This document shows, piece by piece, positions 10,526-20,167 of a stretch of 64,000 nt of DNA. The DNA comes from Saccharomycopsis fibuligera x Saccharomycopsis cf. fibuligera (taxonomy: Eukaryota > Ascomycota > Saccharomycetes > Ascoideales > Saccharomycopsidaceae). The stretch spans positions 744,001 through 808,000 of the forward strand of contig CP012813.1 in NCBI GenBank assembly GCA_001936135.1, in the 5' to 3' direction. The translations under genes were made by a program, and so were the position numbers. The stretch's first letter is position 1. Every line of letters starts with the position of its first letter. The notes below the pieces were generated by a model. The model did not search any database, was not told the origin of the DNA, and saw only the letters and a program-made list of their open reading frames with translations.

Positions 10526-12097
10526 CTACAGTAGCGTCGTTTCAGGACTCTCATCTAACCACTCATATTCAAAAAACTTTAGCACCCGTAAACACTGCCT
10601 AGCAAATGACGCATTCTGTTGCACTGCCAAATTTGACATTGATTGTGTATCCGTGAATTTTATTGGAAATTCAACTTTACCAGTTTCTTCGTTTACTGAA
10701 ATCTTATTACCTTCTGTTGCAAATTGATTTTCATATTTTCTGAGGTCATTGTACAACTGTGATAATGTATGTTTTCTCGCTTTGGTGTCCTCATTACTTA
10801 GCAAACTAAGCACAAAAAGCCAAGCTGAATCACCAGTGGCGGTAATTTCTTTAAGCTTGTTGATTTGGTTACAGGAAAATTCACTATTGTCAATATCACT
10901 GAATATTCTCTTCCTTTTGAATAAGAATTCAACATCAAATTTCTGATCATCATTATTTTGTAGAAAGAGTACTCTTCTATTGGCTCTATTTAGGTCAATT
11001 AGAATCTTATCTGTTTCTTGTAGGCTGAATTTGACAGCGTTGAAGTTAGGGAAAAGCAACTCTTGTAGTGCCCACCACGCACTACCATCGCTAACGTTAC
11101 CCCAACAATAAAGCTCCATATCTGTTCTGATCTGTCTAATTATGTTCAAATACTGCCTTTCTTTATCAAGTGCTTCTTTTTCTTTTGCTTTTGCCTCTTC
11201 TACTTCTGCTTTTCCCATACCTCGAGTTTTCTCAGGCATCCCCATGCTTTCAATTTCTTGTCCAATTTCATGATATTGATACAACATCACATGAATAAAC
11301 CATTTCATGAAATTCCAAGCGTAATAATTTCTAGGATGACGCTCACTGGACCTAATCACCACCTGACATACGTCTTTAGCCAAAGTTGTGCCATTAATAT
11401 CGCTGATGTTAAAAGATGCAAGTTGTTTGATTTGCGTAATTGTGATTAGTTTCTTAAATAACATCCACAAGCTGGGGGATTTATTAGTGCGTTGAATCTT
11501 GCTAGTTAGTAGCACCGAAAGTAAATGTCTTTCAAATTTAATAAAATAGCCTGGAATAAGTTTCGGGTCCTTGAATATTGGCTGTTGTTGGGTTTGTAAT
11601 ATGATGGTGGTCACTATGAGCCAGTGCACATAAACTGCAGTATGATCCTCTGGGGTTACTAGCAAAAGCCCCACTGTTGCTTGATAAAGCTTGATTAGCC
11701 GCTGTGGATTGCTGACTAGTAGCTTATTGAGGTACTTTTGGTAACTACTGTTGTCATTATTGCTGTTATTGAAAGCTTTCATGTTATTATAAATATTTGC
11801 ATTGTTATTGGTAGTAGTAGTAGTAGTGTCTTTCTCCAATTCAGCCATTGAGTCCAAAAAGCTAGCAAAATGATGATGACATTCAATAAAAAGCATTATC
11901 ATGTACTTCTTGGATATTACTAGTTCGATCGTTTCTGGTGTATTGGGCTCATTGACTAGAAGATACTCTTCAGATGCAGCATCGGCATCGGCGTTGGTTT
12001 GAGAAGGCAGAGCAGGAAGCTGGGGAAGCACCAGCAAGACTGTATTGCCAAAATTGGCTGTAGCTGCAACCACGTTATAGAATGTGTCTATTCCCAT
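10526..12097 (-). CDS. Ecm9/PTAR1-like protein with prenyltransferase-alpha repeat
   Basis: 523 residues. The clearest signal is a single protein prenyltransferase alpha-subunit style repeat, an HPRNYYAW motif followed by Phe-Met-Lys-Trp, at about residues 254-268; the second half has more helical repeat-like sequence with Trp pairs (the SAWWAL motif near residue 345). Helical repeat proteins of this kind with no catalytic beta subunit alongside include yeast Ecm9 and metazoan PTAR1, which associates with Rab geranylgeranylation. I therefore place it there by motif and size, not by alignment. The N-terminal part has a Thr/Asn-rich low-complexity insert. It diverges from SAM50 across a 288-base shared promoter. 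Confidence 0.55.
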   Translation of the reverse strand: MGIDTFYNVVAATANFGNTVLLVLPQLPALPSQTNADADAASEEYLLVNEPNTPETIELVISKKYMIMLFIECHHHFASFLDSMAELEKDTTTTTTNNNANIYNNMKAFNNSNNDNSSYQKYLNKLLVSNPQRLIKLYQATVGLLLVTPEDHTAVYVHWLIVTTIILQTQQQPIFKDPKLIPGYFIKFERHLLSVLLTSKIQRTNKSPSLWMLFKKLITITQIKQLASFNISDINGTTLAKDVCQVVIRSSERHPRNYYAWNFMKWFIHVMLYQYHEIGQEIESMGMPEKTRGMGKAEVEEAKAKEKEALDKERQYLNIIRQIRTDMELYCWGNVSDGSAWWALQELLFPNFNAVKFSLQETDKILIDLNRANRRVLFLQNNDDQKFDVEFLFKRKRIFSDIDNSEFSCNQINKLKEITATGDSAWLFVLSLLSNEDTKARKHTLSQLYNDLRKYENQFATEGNKISVNEETGKVEFPIKFTDTQSMSNLAVQQNASFARQCLRVLKFFEYEWLDESPETTLL

Positions 12098-12385
12098 GGC
12101 TATTTATCTGTGGTTGTGGTGCTTAACTATGATTCTTCTGACGTTGATAATGTCTAGTAAGCAGTATAGCAGCATAGTAAATATTATTGGTAGTCTCCAT
12201 GTTTGGTGCTGTATGACCCATAGCAGTGGTATTTTGTGGTGGCTCCTAACCCTTGGCGGTAGCCAGTGTTTTTCCTCTGAATTTCATTTCCCTATTATCA
12301 ACAATTCTAGATATAAGATACAAAACAGTAAAAACCACTTGACACCCACTTGACTCTTTCCGTTGCAACACAACATTTCCCAGTC

Positions 12386-13894
12386 ATGTCCGACATCTTT
12401 GCTCAGGATTCTATCAAGAAGGATGCTCTCTTTTCTACGAACTCCTCCAAGCCCGTCCACTTAGCCAAAGTTGAGGTCAATGGCGCCCAAGACTACTCTA
12501 ACGAGTACGTCTCCAGCTTAATACAACCGCTCTTGAAGTCCAATGTCTACACTGTTCAATCGTTATTCGACAGCATCTCCGAAACCGAAAAAACTATTGC
12601 TAGTTCTAATGCTGCTTTTAGGAACGTCAAGATCCTCATTGACCAAGAAAAAGCGCCAATTACCCAGCAACAGCAGCTGCTGCTAGCGACTAAGCTTATT
12701 GTCAACTTAACGCCAATCAACATCAACAAGGCTAAACTTACAGCACACACAAACAACCACGGGGCAGACTTGTTTTTGAGTTACGTTAACAACAACTACT
12801 ATGGCAGTGGTGAGAATGTGGCCCTCATAGGCTCATTCAACAATGATCTCAGTAACGGGTACGCTACTGCTAATGTGCTTGTCCCATTTAGCAAAGCTTA
12901 TGCAAACTATAGTCTCTTGCTTAATGCCACTGGCTCACGTTTCGGTAGCACAGTTAACAATCCAGCATTCAATGAGGATTATAAGCAAGTGATTGTTGGG
13001 GTCAACAGAAACGGATTTGTGCCAAAGACGAGCATTGCCTTGTCTGTATTCAATGGTCTTGCAATTGCTCAAAATAAAATCTACAATGCTGCTACCAAAT
13101 CTGGAGAAGTTAGCAACGCTCCATTGGAGGGGATCAGTGCTAAAACTTCGCTTGTTTCTACCATCAAGCTTCAACATTTGAAAACCATTTCTGATGTGCT
13201 TTTCCCGGTTAGTGGCTTTGAATGGGCTTTTTCCAACGAGTACGCTGCTCCACAACTAAACAACAATGCTCCGGAAAGACAATCTTGGAAATCAATCTTC
13301 AGTAGTAATTACTTCTTGACATTGGGCCCAAAAAGCCATTTTCTTACTTTCAATGTTGCTTCATCTTTAGGTAACTTGCATAACTTGGGATCCTCTTCTT
13401 CTTCATCTTACATCCCTGACAAATTCACTCATGGGTCAATAATACCTGCTACCACCACTAGTGCTGCTAGCGCCATCACTATTCCAACCACTACCACTAA
13501 CAACAACTTATGGTATGAAAACGCTAATGCTAACAGTAGAGTTGACGGGAATGCTTTCTTAGACAACACAGTGCGTGTCTTTGCCAAGTTGCCAATTTTC
13601 AATAATTTCATCCATGATCGTAATACTATTCTCAGACTTCAATTTTTCTTAAATTCTAGCAAAATTTTTGCTAATTTTGCTAATTTGGCAGAATCTGCAT
13701 CTAAGACTTTAGGCGGGAATTTCGATAGCGTTGCTAATGAATATGCTAATACCGCGGGTATTGGTTTGTTTTATAGATCTGCTTATGGAGCAGCCGATTT
13801 TGGTTATAATGTACCATTGAGTAGTGCTACTGGGTACGTGAATCCAAATTATAAGCCAGGGTTCCAGTTCAGTGCTTCTGTTTCTTTTGCTTAA
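12386..13894 (+). CDS. SAM50: SAM50/TOB55, mitochondrial outer-membrane beta-barrel assembly factor
   Basis: Core of the SAM/TOB complex, which folds beta-barrel proteins into the mitochondrial outer membrane; homologous to bacterial BamA. The start chosen is the ATG at 12386 (protein beginning MSDIFAQD); an in-frame extension upstream has no ATG. Residues about 25-130 form one POTRA-like domain, opening with the typical HLAKVEVNGA strand. The rest is a predicted 16-strand barrel with alternating hydrophobic residues and an aromatic C-terminal strand ending in Phe-Ala. The length (502) is close to the yeast orthologue (484). A Ser/Thr/Asn-rich insert at about residues 335-385 is probably an enlarged loop. 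Two adjacent CTG codons occur in the non-conserved stretch at about residue 96. Confidence 0.9.
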   Translation: MSDIFAQDSIKKDALFSTNSSKPVHLAKVEVNGAQDYSNEYVSSLIQPLLKSNVYTVQSLFDSISETEKTIASSNAAFRNVKILIDQEKAPITQQQQLLLATKLIVNLTPININKAKLTAHTNNHGADLFLSYVNNNYYGSGENVALIGSFNNDLSNGYATANVLVPFSKAYANYSLLLNATGSRFGSTVNNPAFNEDYKQVIVGVNRNGFVPKTSIALSVFNGLAIAQNKIYNAATKSGEVSNAPLEGISAKTSLVSTIKLQHLKTISDVLFPVSGFEWAFSNEYAAPQLNNNAPERQSWKSIFSSNYFLTLGPKSHFLTFNVASSLGNLHNLGSSSSSSYIPDKFTHGSIIPATTTSAASAITIPTTTTNNNLWYENANANSRVDGNAFLDNTVRVFAKLPIFNNFIHDRNTILRLQFFLNSSKIFANFANLAESASKTLGGNFDSVANEYANTAGIGLFYRSAYGAADFGYNVPLSSATGYVNPNYKPGFQFSASVSFA

Positions 13895-14427
13895 GATGTT
13901 GTTGTTTGAAGATGGGGAGATAAAAGAAAAGGAAGTTATATTTGATAAGTAGAAACATTAATGTACGAATATATTCTGCTTTAGCCTGTATAATATTGAT
14001 GTGAGCTCAATTTTTGAGTTGCTTTGATGCTAAAAGAACATGCATAAGGTCTTTATATTATTTATTTACAACTTAAAAAGAATCAACTTGAAGCCAAAAA
14101 AAAGTGTTCTAATTTTGGTTTTCTATTTATCTGTGTTGTGAACCCTGGTCACGCCCGCCGCTATAGCTCATCGCGGAATTTTGAAAATTGTAACAAAATG
14201 CAGCACGCATATTTATGAATCTATTGAATCAGCACTCCGGGGCGGGGCCCTTATATTAAGAGTATTGACTGAATCCACAAAATAGATACGTTAACATTGA
14301 CATACAAACTAAAAACTTACTCTTTTTCTTTTTATTTTTAGCAAGTTCCAAATAATTGACGGCACAATTAGCAATTTACAATCTCCTTCAATATACACAA
14401 TCAAGCTCATAAATCCTCTATAATATA
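13895..14427. other. Intergenic, SAM50 to Y14
   Basis: Terminator of SAM50 and promoter of the Y14 gene. It contains a short GC-rich block (about 14236-14251) just before a TATATTAAG run. No gene seen. Confidence 0.6.
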
Positions 14428-15874
14428 ATGGAAATTGATACAATTGCAGGAAAAGAAATAACCAACAGTACGTTTTTGTTATTTTTATTCTCAGCCATGG
14501 TGATACAATTGATAAGGCATCATAAAGTTTTTTTTAATTATACTATATCAGGGACGAGAACGCATGCAGGCAAATAAATCATCCTGTGGGCTGCAGTCAG
14601 TTTGGTTCAATTTACTAACTATGCATTTTAGATTTTGAGCAGCCCAACAATAAGAATAATTCTACTCCACTCAAATGTACGTATATTATCATATAATGAC
14701 ATTATAATATTATGGTATTGGCCATACTCATATTATTTTTTGCATTGTTGGTATGAACTTTTTGGTTCTACTTCAATCTGTTTGGGGTAATGTTTGTTCG
14801 TTCGTTTTTTCTGCCATTTTCTTATTAATCATCAAATTGGATCAAATTAAAAAACTAGACAAGCTTGAAAATTGGACACCAATACTAAGCTTTCGAAATT
14901 CTATAATTAACCAAAGACTTTAATTGTTAATTATTAAATTTACGCACATTTACTTTTTTTTCTCCTTTTTTCTTTTTCTTTATTTGTTCGGCTTAGTGTT
15001 CATCTCTTTACTAACTGGCACCATATTTATAGCTATTGAAGGATATGTAATAGTAGCGTTAAACATTCATGAAGAAGCCACTGAAGAAGACGTGGAAGAT
15101 TTTTTTGAAGATTACGGGAAGGTTAAAAATTTACATTTAAACTTGGATAGACAGAGTGGTTATGTTAAGGTATGTGTTTTCTTATTTTTGTTATTACTGT
15201 TAAACGGATTTTCTTGTGTTGTGGTTGGATTATTGATGTCAATGAGTACTTTGTGTTGTGGTTGGATTATTGATGTCAATGAGTACTTTGTGTTTAGGCT
15301 GGCATACAAGTACAATTACGACTAAGCATATAATCCTTGGCTTGAAGCAAAGCTTGTGATGTTGGGCCATTGTTTTCCTTCTATTTATGTTCTTGGTAGT
15401 CAACGGTTTGGCTGGCAAAGCTCAAATGCTAAAAAGCATAGGGAGATGTTTTTTTATTTGCCCAATTTTATGGAACATTATATTTTGTTTTTTTGTTTTT
15501 TCCAAAAAAAAAAAAATAATAAAAATTAAAAAATGCATTCAAAAGGAAAAAAACGGAAAAGATGATACTATTTTAAATGTTAAAGGCTTAAATTACTAAC
15601 AAATTTTCAGGGTTACGCATTCATTGAATACGCTACCTTAAAGGAAGCACAAAAGGCCGTAGACGAAGCCAATGGGGTAGAATTACTAGGCAAGAACGTT
15701 GCTGTTGATTTTGCATTTTTGCAGCCATCAAAAGATCTAAAAGTTGATGAGGATTTTAGAATTTCGGGGGCTGGATCAAGAAGAACGAGGTCGGATGTCG
15801 GCGTAGCTGCGGCTAGTGGTAGTGTTGGTAGAAATGATAGGGATAGAAGTAGAAGTCCTGATCGTCGTGTTTGA
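14428..15874 (+). CDS. Y14/RBM8-type RRM protein (exon-junction complex core), four exons
   Basis: RNA-binding protein orthologous to Y14/RBM8A/Tsunagi, which pairs with Mago nashi in the exon-junction complex laid down on mRNAs during splicing. Exons 14428-14467, 14632-14676, 15033-15169 and 15611-15874 give 161 residues. Introns begin GTACGT, GTACGT and GTATGT; each has a CTAAC-type branch near a YAG. The RRM (about residues 29-110) carries the family-specific run from the IEGY strand through HEEATEED to KNLHLNLDR, then RNP1 as KGYAFIEY; these words are nearly those of animal Y14. The tail is Arg/Ser-rich. S. cerevisiae has no Y14. Intron 3 falls exactly between Lys and Gly of RNP1. The identification is strong; exon 1 rests on splice signals only. 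Confidence 0.88.
15214..15287 (+). repeat. 37-bp tandem duplication inside Y14 intron 3
   Basis: Two identical direct copies of a 37-base unit (15214-15250 and 15251-15287). It is a recent duplication within a 441-base intron and does not disturb the splice sites. Confidence 0.85.
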
Positions 15875-16650
15875 TATCCTGGCAGTTGGTGGTTAATAGA
15901 ACTGTAAGTTGTTTAATTTATAGTTTATTGTGTACTTCATGTAAACAAGTTACTATTGTCTTTTTTGTTTGTACTTTATTAATTTGCTTATTAATGCTCA
16001 TAACCGACTATCAAACCATCTAGCAATATGACCTGTAGGGTTTACCACCACAAATGGTAAGGGTTATCTACCCTTTACATTTATCAATAGCCTTCAACCG
16101 TGGTAATTTGAGAGAAAAAAAGAAAAGAATTTTTTTTTTTTTGTTTTTCAATCTTTATGTTAATCAGATGTGAAAAAGCATCACTGTGAATAGTTAAATT
16201 AATAGTAATAATCCATAAACCTTCAGTATTGTATTTTTCATTTGCTTCTTATTGTTTGGCCCTATTTTATACAAACAAAAGTATGTTAATTAAGCTTACA
16301 GTTTTAGGTAGGATAAAATTTTCAATCGTCAAATCACAAGGAAACAGGACAAGAATTTTTTTTTAAAATCATTGTGCTGCCACTAATATAAATGCGTTAC
16401 AAAACCCTGCTTGCTTTAGAGAAAAGAAGGAAAGACAAATGACCAAAAATTAATGATACAAATAATGGTCAACTTTGACCCCAGTGGTGCACTCGTTCAA
16501 CACTCGTTCACCACTACATGTATACCTGTTTTGAACCACATTAGCAAAAACTTTATCCAAACAAAGAGCCAAGTAAAGCACAACTACAAATAATAACGAA
16601 TTAACGCGCCTGTGATTTAATGCTTTGATAAGGGTACATGTTGAGAACAG

Positions 16651-16681
<31 letters not shown>
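16651..16681. repeat. Poly-A tract, 31 bases
   Basis: Uninterrupted A homopolymer; nucleosome-excluding tracts like this are common between genes in this window. Confidence 0.9.
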
Positions 16682-16683
<2 letters not shown>

Positions 16684-16936
16684 ATGCAAATCTCCTGACT
16701 AGTAGCTTAAACTCAGCTAAAAAAGGCAATGAGAAACGAGGCCCCTCTATTCCTCACTGTGTAAGCCACTACGTCTGCCAAGAATTCTTACTTCAACTTC
16801 GGAATGGATGGTAAACTTTTGGAAAATAGAATCTTTTTCTTGATTAGCGGTGGTTATACTAAGCATGCTTGCTGGCCTCACTCTTTATCGTGTTATTTTC
16901 TCAGTTCTGCCGAACTACGACGTTGTAGTTCTTTAT

Positions 16937-16976
16937 GAACAGTGGTGTATGAATATGAACAGTGGTGTATGAATAT
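16937..16976. repeat. 20-bp tandem repeat, two copies
   Basis: Two perfect copies of a 20-base unit starting GAACAGTGG, with no coding context. No function can be assigned. Confidence 0.85.
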
Positions 16977-17592
16977 AAACAGCGATTGACTGCAGTTAGC
17001 CGACATTCAGACAAAATCCCGAAGACTTGCCCTGCACTACGCTGCGTCGTACTGCACTATAGGAGGACATCCTGCGATGGATCGATCGCTAAATCTGGAG
17101 TAGTTCGACGGGGAAACTTTATCGAGCTGGAACTTTACTTAAATTGAATAAGCATTGCATGCATATTTACACAGTTTTGCAGAGACTTCAAGATCGCAGC
17201 ATTTCACGAGACCATAAGCGATGTTGTGCTTATTAATAACCACAGTTTTTTTCCACAAAATGATACTAACAAAGTAACACAGTAGCGTAATAGCAGAGTA
17301 AGTTGCACTGTTTGCAATCAGGCAATCAACGGGCGGAGTAAGTTTCCGTACATTTTATTAAGTACGTAGAAAAAACCAGCAGAGTTTCTGGTAGTTTTCA
17401 TGATTTCTAAGCTGTGGATCCGCTTTCTGATTTATATACGGCTTGTTTGTAGTTTTTAATTTCTTTTGATCTTTCTGTTGTATCTCTTTTCTTAATATTC
17501 AACTGTTGAACTGTTGAACGTTTTATCAATTGGATTCAACTCCATTAATACGCCAAGTATCACTTCACATTCAATTACGCAAACCTCTCAAC

Positions 17593-18720
17593 ATGTCTAC
17601 TATCCCTACTATTGATTTTGAACATTTAAACAACCCTGAGCTTCGACAGGATGCGTTGGCGGAGCTCAAGTACGCTTTAATTCATGTTGGATTTTTCTAC
17701 TTGAAAAACCATCCAATATCCAAGCAATTACTCAAAAAGTTGGAGACTGAAGCTTACAATTTCTTCGACTTGCCCACCGAGGAGAAATTGAAATGCGAAA
17801 TGACAAATTCCAAGCATTTTCTTGGGTACACCAGATTAGCTAACGAAGTCACTGCTAAGGCTACTGACTGGAGAGAACAAATTGATTTAGGCACAGAGTT
17901 GCCAGCACCAAGAAATGAAGAAATCAAATCCGAAGACGACTTGTACAAGAACTTGGTGGGCCCAAACTTGTGGCCGTCTGAAAAACTCATTCCAAATTAT
18001 AAGCCAGTGGTGGAAGAGTATTTCCGCGACATGATCAAATTCAACTATGAATTTTTGAATTACTTGACAGCAGCTTTGGGACTTCCTCCAAACGTCTTTA
18101 ACAAGTATTTCAACAAAGATCTTACACAGCAACATCACAAGATGAAGCTTATCTTTTACCCAGACTTGCAAGACTTGATTGATCAGGGCAAAGCAGTAAA
18201 GCCTGCTGCTGGTGACGATAAACCATCTGGCCAAGGAGTGGGCCCACATAGAGATGGGGGGTTCATTACATTTATCCACCAAGCTACTGATCAAGTATCA
18301 TTGCAAGTGTTGAGTTACGACAACAAGTGGCTTGATGTACCACCAGTACCAAACACTTTTGTGGTCGCTGTGGGGCAAACTCTTGAATTTATATCCGAAG
18401 GTGTGATAAAATCAACAATCCACAGAGCATTAACACCACAACCTGGACAAGGTACCAGATTATCAATTCCATTTTTTGTAGGAATGGAAAACAACAATTA
18501 CAAAACCACACTTGAAAATATTCCACAGGAACTCATTGCTGAAAGAGATGAAAGAAATGAGACAGTTAATCAGGAAGCTATTGGGTTCCAGTTCCAGCCA
18601 GATTTGAATCATCCCGTAGGATACGTCAATTTCGCCAATCGTGTGAAGTCGCACCCTGATGTTGCTAGAAGATGGTATCCGGAATACTCTGCAAAGATCT
18701 TTGAGCAAATAGGAGCATGA
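17593..18720 (+). CDS. 2-oxoglutarate/Fe(II)-dependent dioxygenase, isopenicillin-N-synthase-like
   Basis: Cytosolic-type oxygenase of 375 residues that would couple oxidative decarboxylation of 2-oxoglutarate to oxidation of an unknown substrate. The start used is ATG 17593 (MSTIPTID); the upstream in-frame extension lacks ATG. An N-terminal DIOX_N region runs from the first strand (about residue 5) through the HVGFFYLKNH motif. The catalytic triad is visible: His219 and Asp221 in HRD, and His277 in STIHRAL; Arg289 and Ser291 in RLS should bind the 2-oxoglutarate carboxylate. Yeast relatives are annotated only as dioxygenases or flavonol-synthase/thymine-dioxygenase-like, and the substrate cannot be read from sequence. 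It stands alone, with long gaps on both sides. Confidence 0.85.
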   Translation: MSTIPTIDFEHLNNPELRQDALAELKYALIHVGFFYLKNHPISKQLLKKLETEAYNFFDLPTEEKLKCEMTNSKHFLGYTRLANEVTAKATDWREQIDLGTELPAPRNEEIKSEDDLYKNLVGPNLWPSEKLIPNYKPVVEEYFRDMIKFNYEFLNYLTAALGLPPNVFNKYFNKDLTQQHHKMKLIFYPDLQDLIDQGKAVKPAAGDDKPSGQGVGPHRDGGFITFIHQATDQVSLQVLSYDNKWLDVPPVPNTFVVAVGQTLEFISEGVIKSTIHRALTPQPGQGTRLSIPFFVGMENNNYKTTLENIPQELIAERDERNETVNQEAIGFQFQPDLNHPVGYVNFANRVKSHPDVARRWYPEYSAKIFEQIGA

Positions 18721-19697
18721 GAATGTGCTTCAAAAAATGAAGGAAGGTATCACAATAAACGAGTGCTAATATTTATTCGACATAGAATGTAGTTTTGTCT
18801 GTTACTTAGGATATTAATGTGCACCAGACAGTGTTCAACAAACAGTGTACAGCAGCACCAACCAGCAGGATATAAAATAATCACAGCTGGCCAGCCGGCG
18901 AGTGTTTCCACACTCCAGACTATTGGCTAGCCCTTCGCCAGAATGGCAACTTCCAGTTCGCTGGGCCAGCACCGCTCTCAGCTGACGAGGGTGTCACGCG
19001 ATGTGTTATAGAATAAGAGCGCTCCAACGGGTGCAAGTTAGTATCTGATTCAGCATGATGGCGCTTTAGCAGCCAAAAGTCTCCCAGTGTCCCGGGGCTT
19101 GCTGTTCGGAAAAGTACTGAGCCAGGGCTTCCAACAGCAGAACCAGCGGCTGTCGATGAGAACGAAAGAGAGAGAGAGAGAGTGCGAGAGCGAGAGAGAG
19201 AGAGAGAAACAACAATTGAGAGAACTAAACAGAAAAAGTTTTTTGAGCAAAACCGACAATCTGGTCACTGCAGTCAAGGCGTTTAACCTAATTGCAATCA
19301 TTCCCTCTATCTTTGTATTCTCTGTTGCTCATCATTACATTGGTGGCTCATAGCGTTTGCACTACTTGTCTTTTTTTTTTTTTCTACTTTCTATTAAAGC
19401 AGTAAAACAGTGGTGGTGTTTTCTCTTGAATGGAAAGTGCTAGCGGTTCTTGTTGTCGAGCAAACGATTAGTCAAATCACAAGCAAATAAGGAATTCCTG
19501 AAGCTGGTACAACTCACTTGTCCACCATCACAATTGTAATTATAATTTCAATCACAGTCAACACTTATAAAAGTCAAAAATTATTGAAAGCTTTGCAATT
19601 ACTCATTCACGTTTGTTGCTTTCCATCTAGACTACCTACTGAATTTTTATTCTGTTTTATTTTCCTTCGCTAGAATAACACTAATCAAACATAATCA
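18721..19697. other. Intergenic, dioxygenase to SAP gene
   Basis: Nearly 1 kb. It has an unusually GC-rich block at about 18890-19080 with several nested inverted words, then a GA-rich microsatellite (about 19167-19208), then the SAP promoter. The short open frame across the GA repeat is not protein-like. Confidence 0.55.
19167..19208. repeat. GA microsatellite
   Basis: Interrupted (GA)n run in the SAP promoter region. Such tracts can bind GAGA-type factors or influence nucleosomes; nothing more can be said. Confidence 0.8.
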
Positions 19698-20129
19698 ATG
19701 TCTGGTGCTTTCTGGCGGTTTGGTAACGATTACCAGATAGCCTCAGCAATTAACAAATTGTTGGACGATATTTCCGATGAGGCAAAAGAATTGGACTACC
19801 AGCCTACCGTGGAGGCTCAAGATGAGATTTTGAGCTTGCCCATTGCTGAAACTGAAACCGATAAGGACATTAAAGTTTTGGACCAGTTATTGGATCATCA
19901 AGACATATTGCAAGAACTCTTGTCTTCAAATACAAAATTAATAGATTTTTTGAAAAATTTCAAGATTCTTGCTAGGTTGGTAGACTATGTCATTCTTGAT
20001 TATAACGAATACAACAAATTGAAGGAAAAGCAGATAAAGAAGAAACAGCAAAAGACATCAACCAATGATTCTCAAGCAACCAAAGAAGCTTCTAAGGATA
20101 CAAACAGAACTGAAGAAGAAGAAGACGAC

Positions 20130-20167
<38 letters not shown>

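Larger units (their letters stand above)
15875..17592. other. Intergenic, Y14 to dioxygenase gene
   Basis: 1.7 kb with no gene I can support. It contains a short inverted repeat around 16040-16072 (TTACCA facing TGGTAA), a 31-base A-run (16651-16681), a 20-bp tandem repeat (16937-16976) and the dioxygenase promoter. Open frames here look random. Confidence 0.55.

Noticed and set aside
16450-16689. 79-codon minus-strand frame
   Set aside because: Starts in a poly-A/T tract (poly-Phe) and has no conserved features.
19087-19353. 88-codon frame across the GA microsatellite
   Set aside because: Arg-Glu repeats come straight from the GA repeat; no other protein-like sequence.
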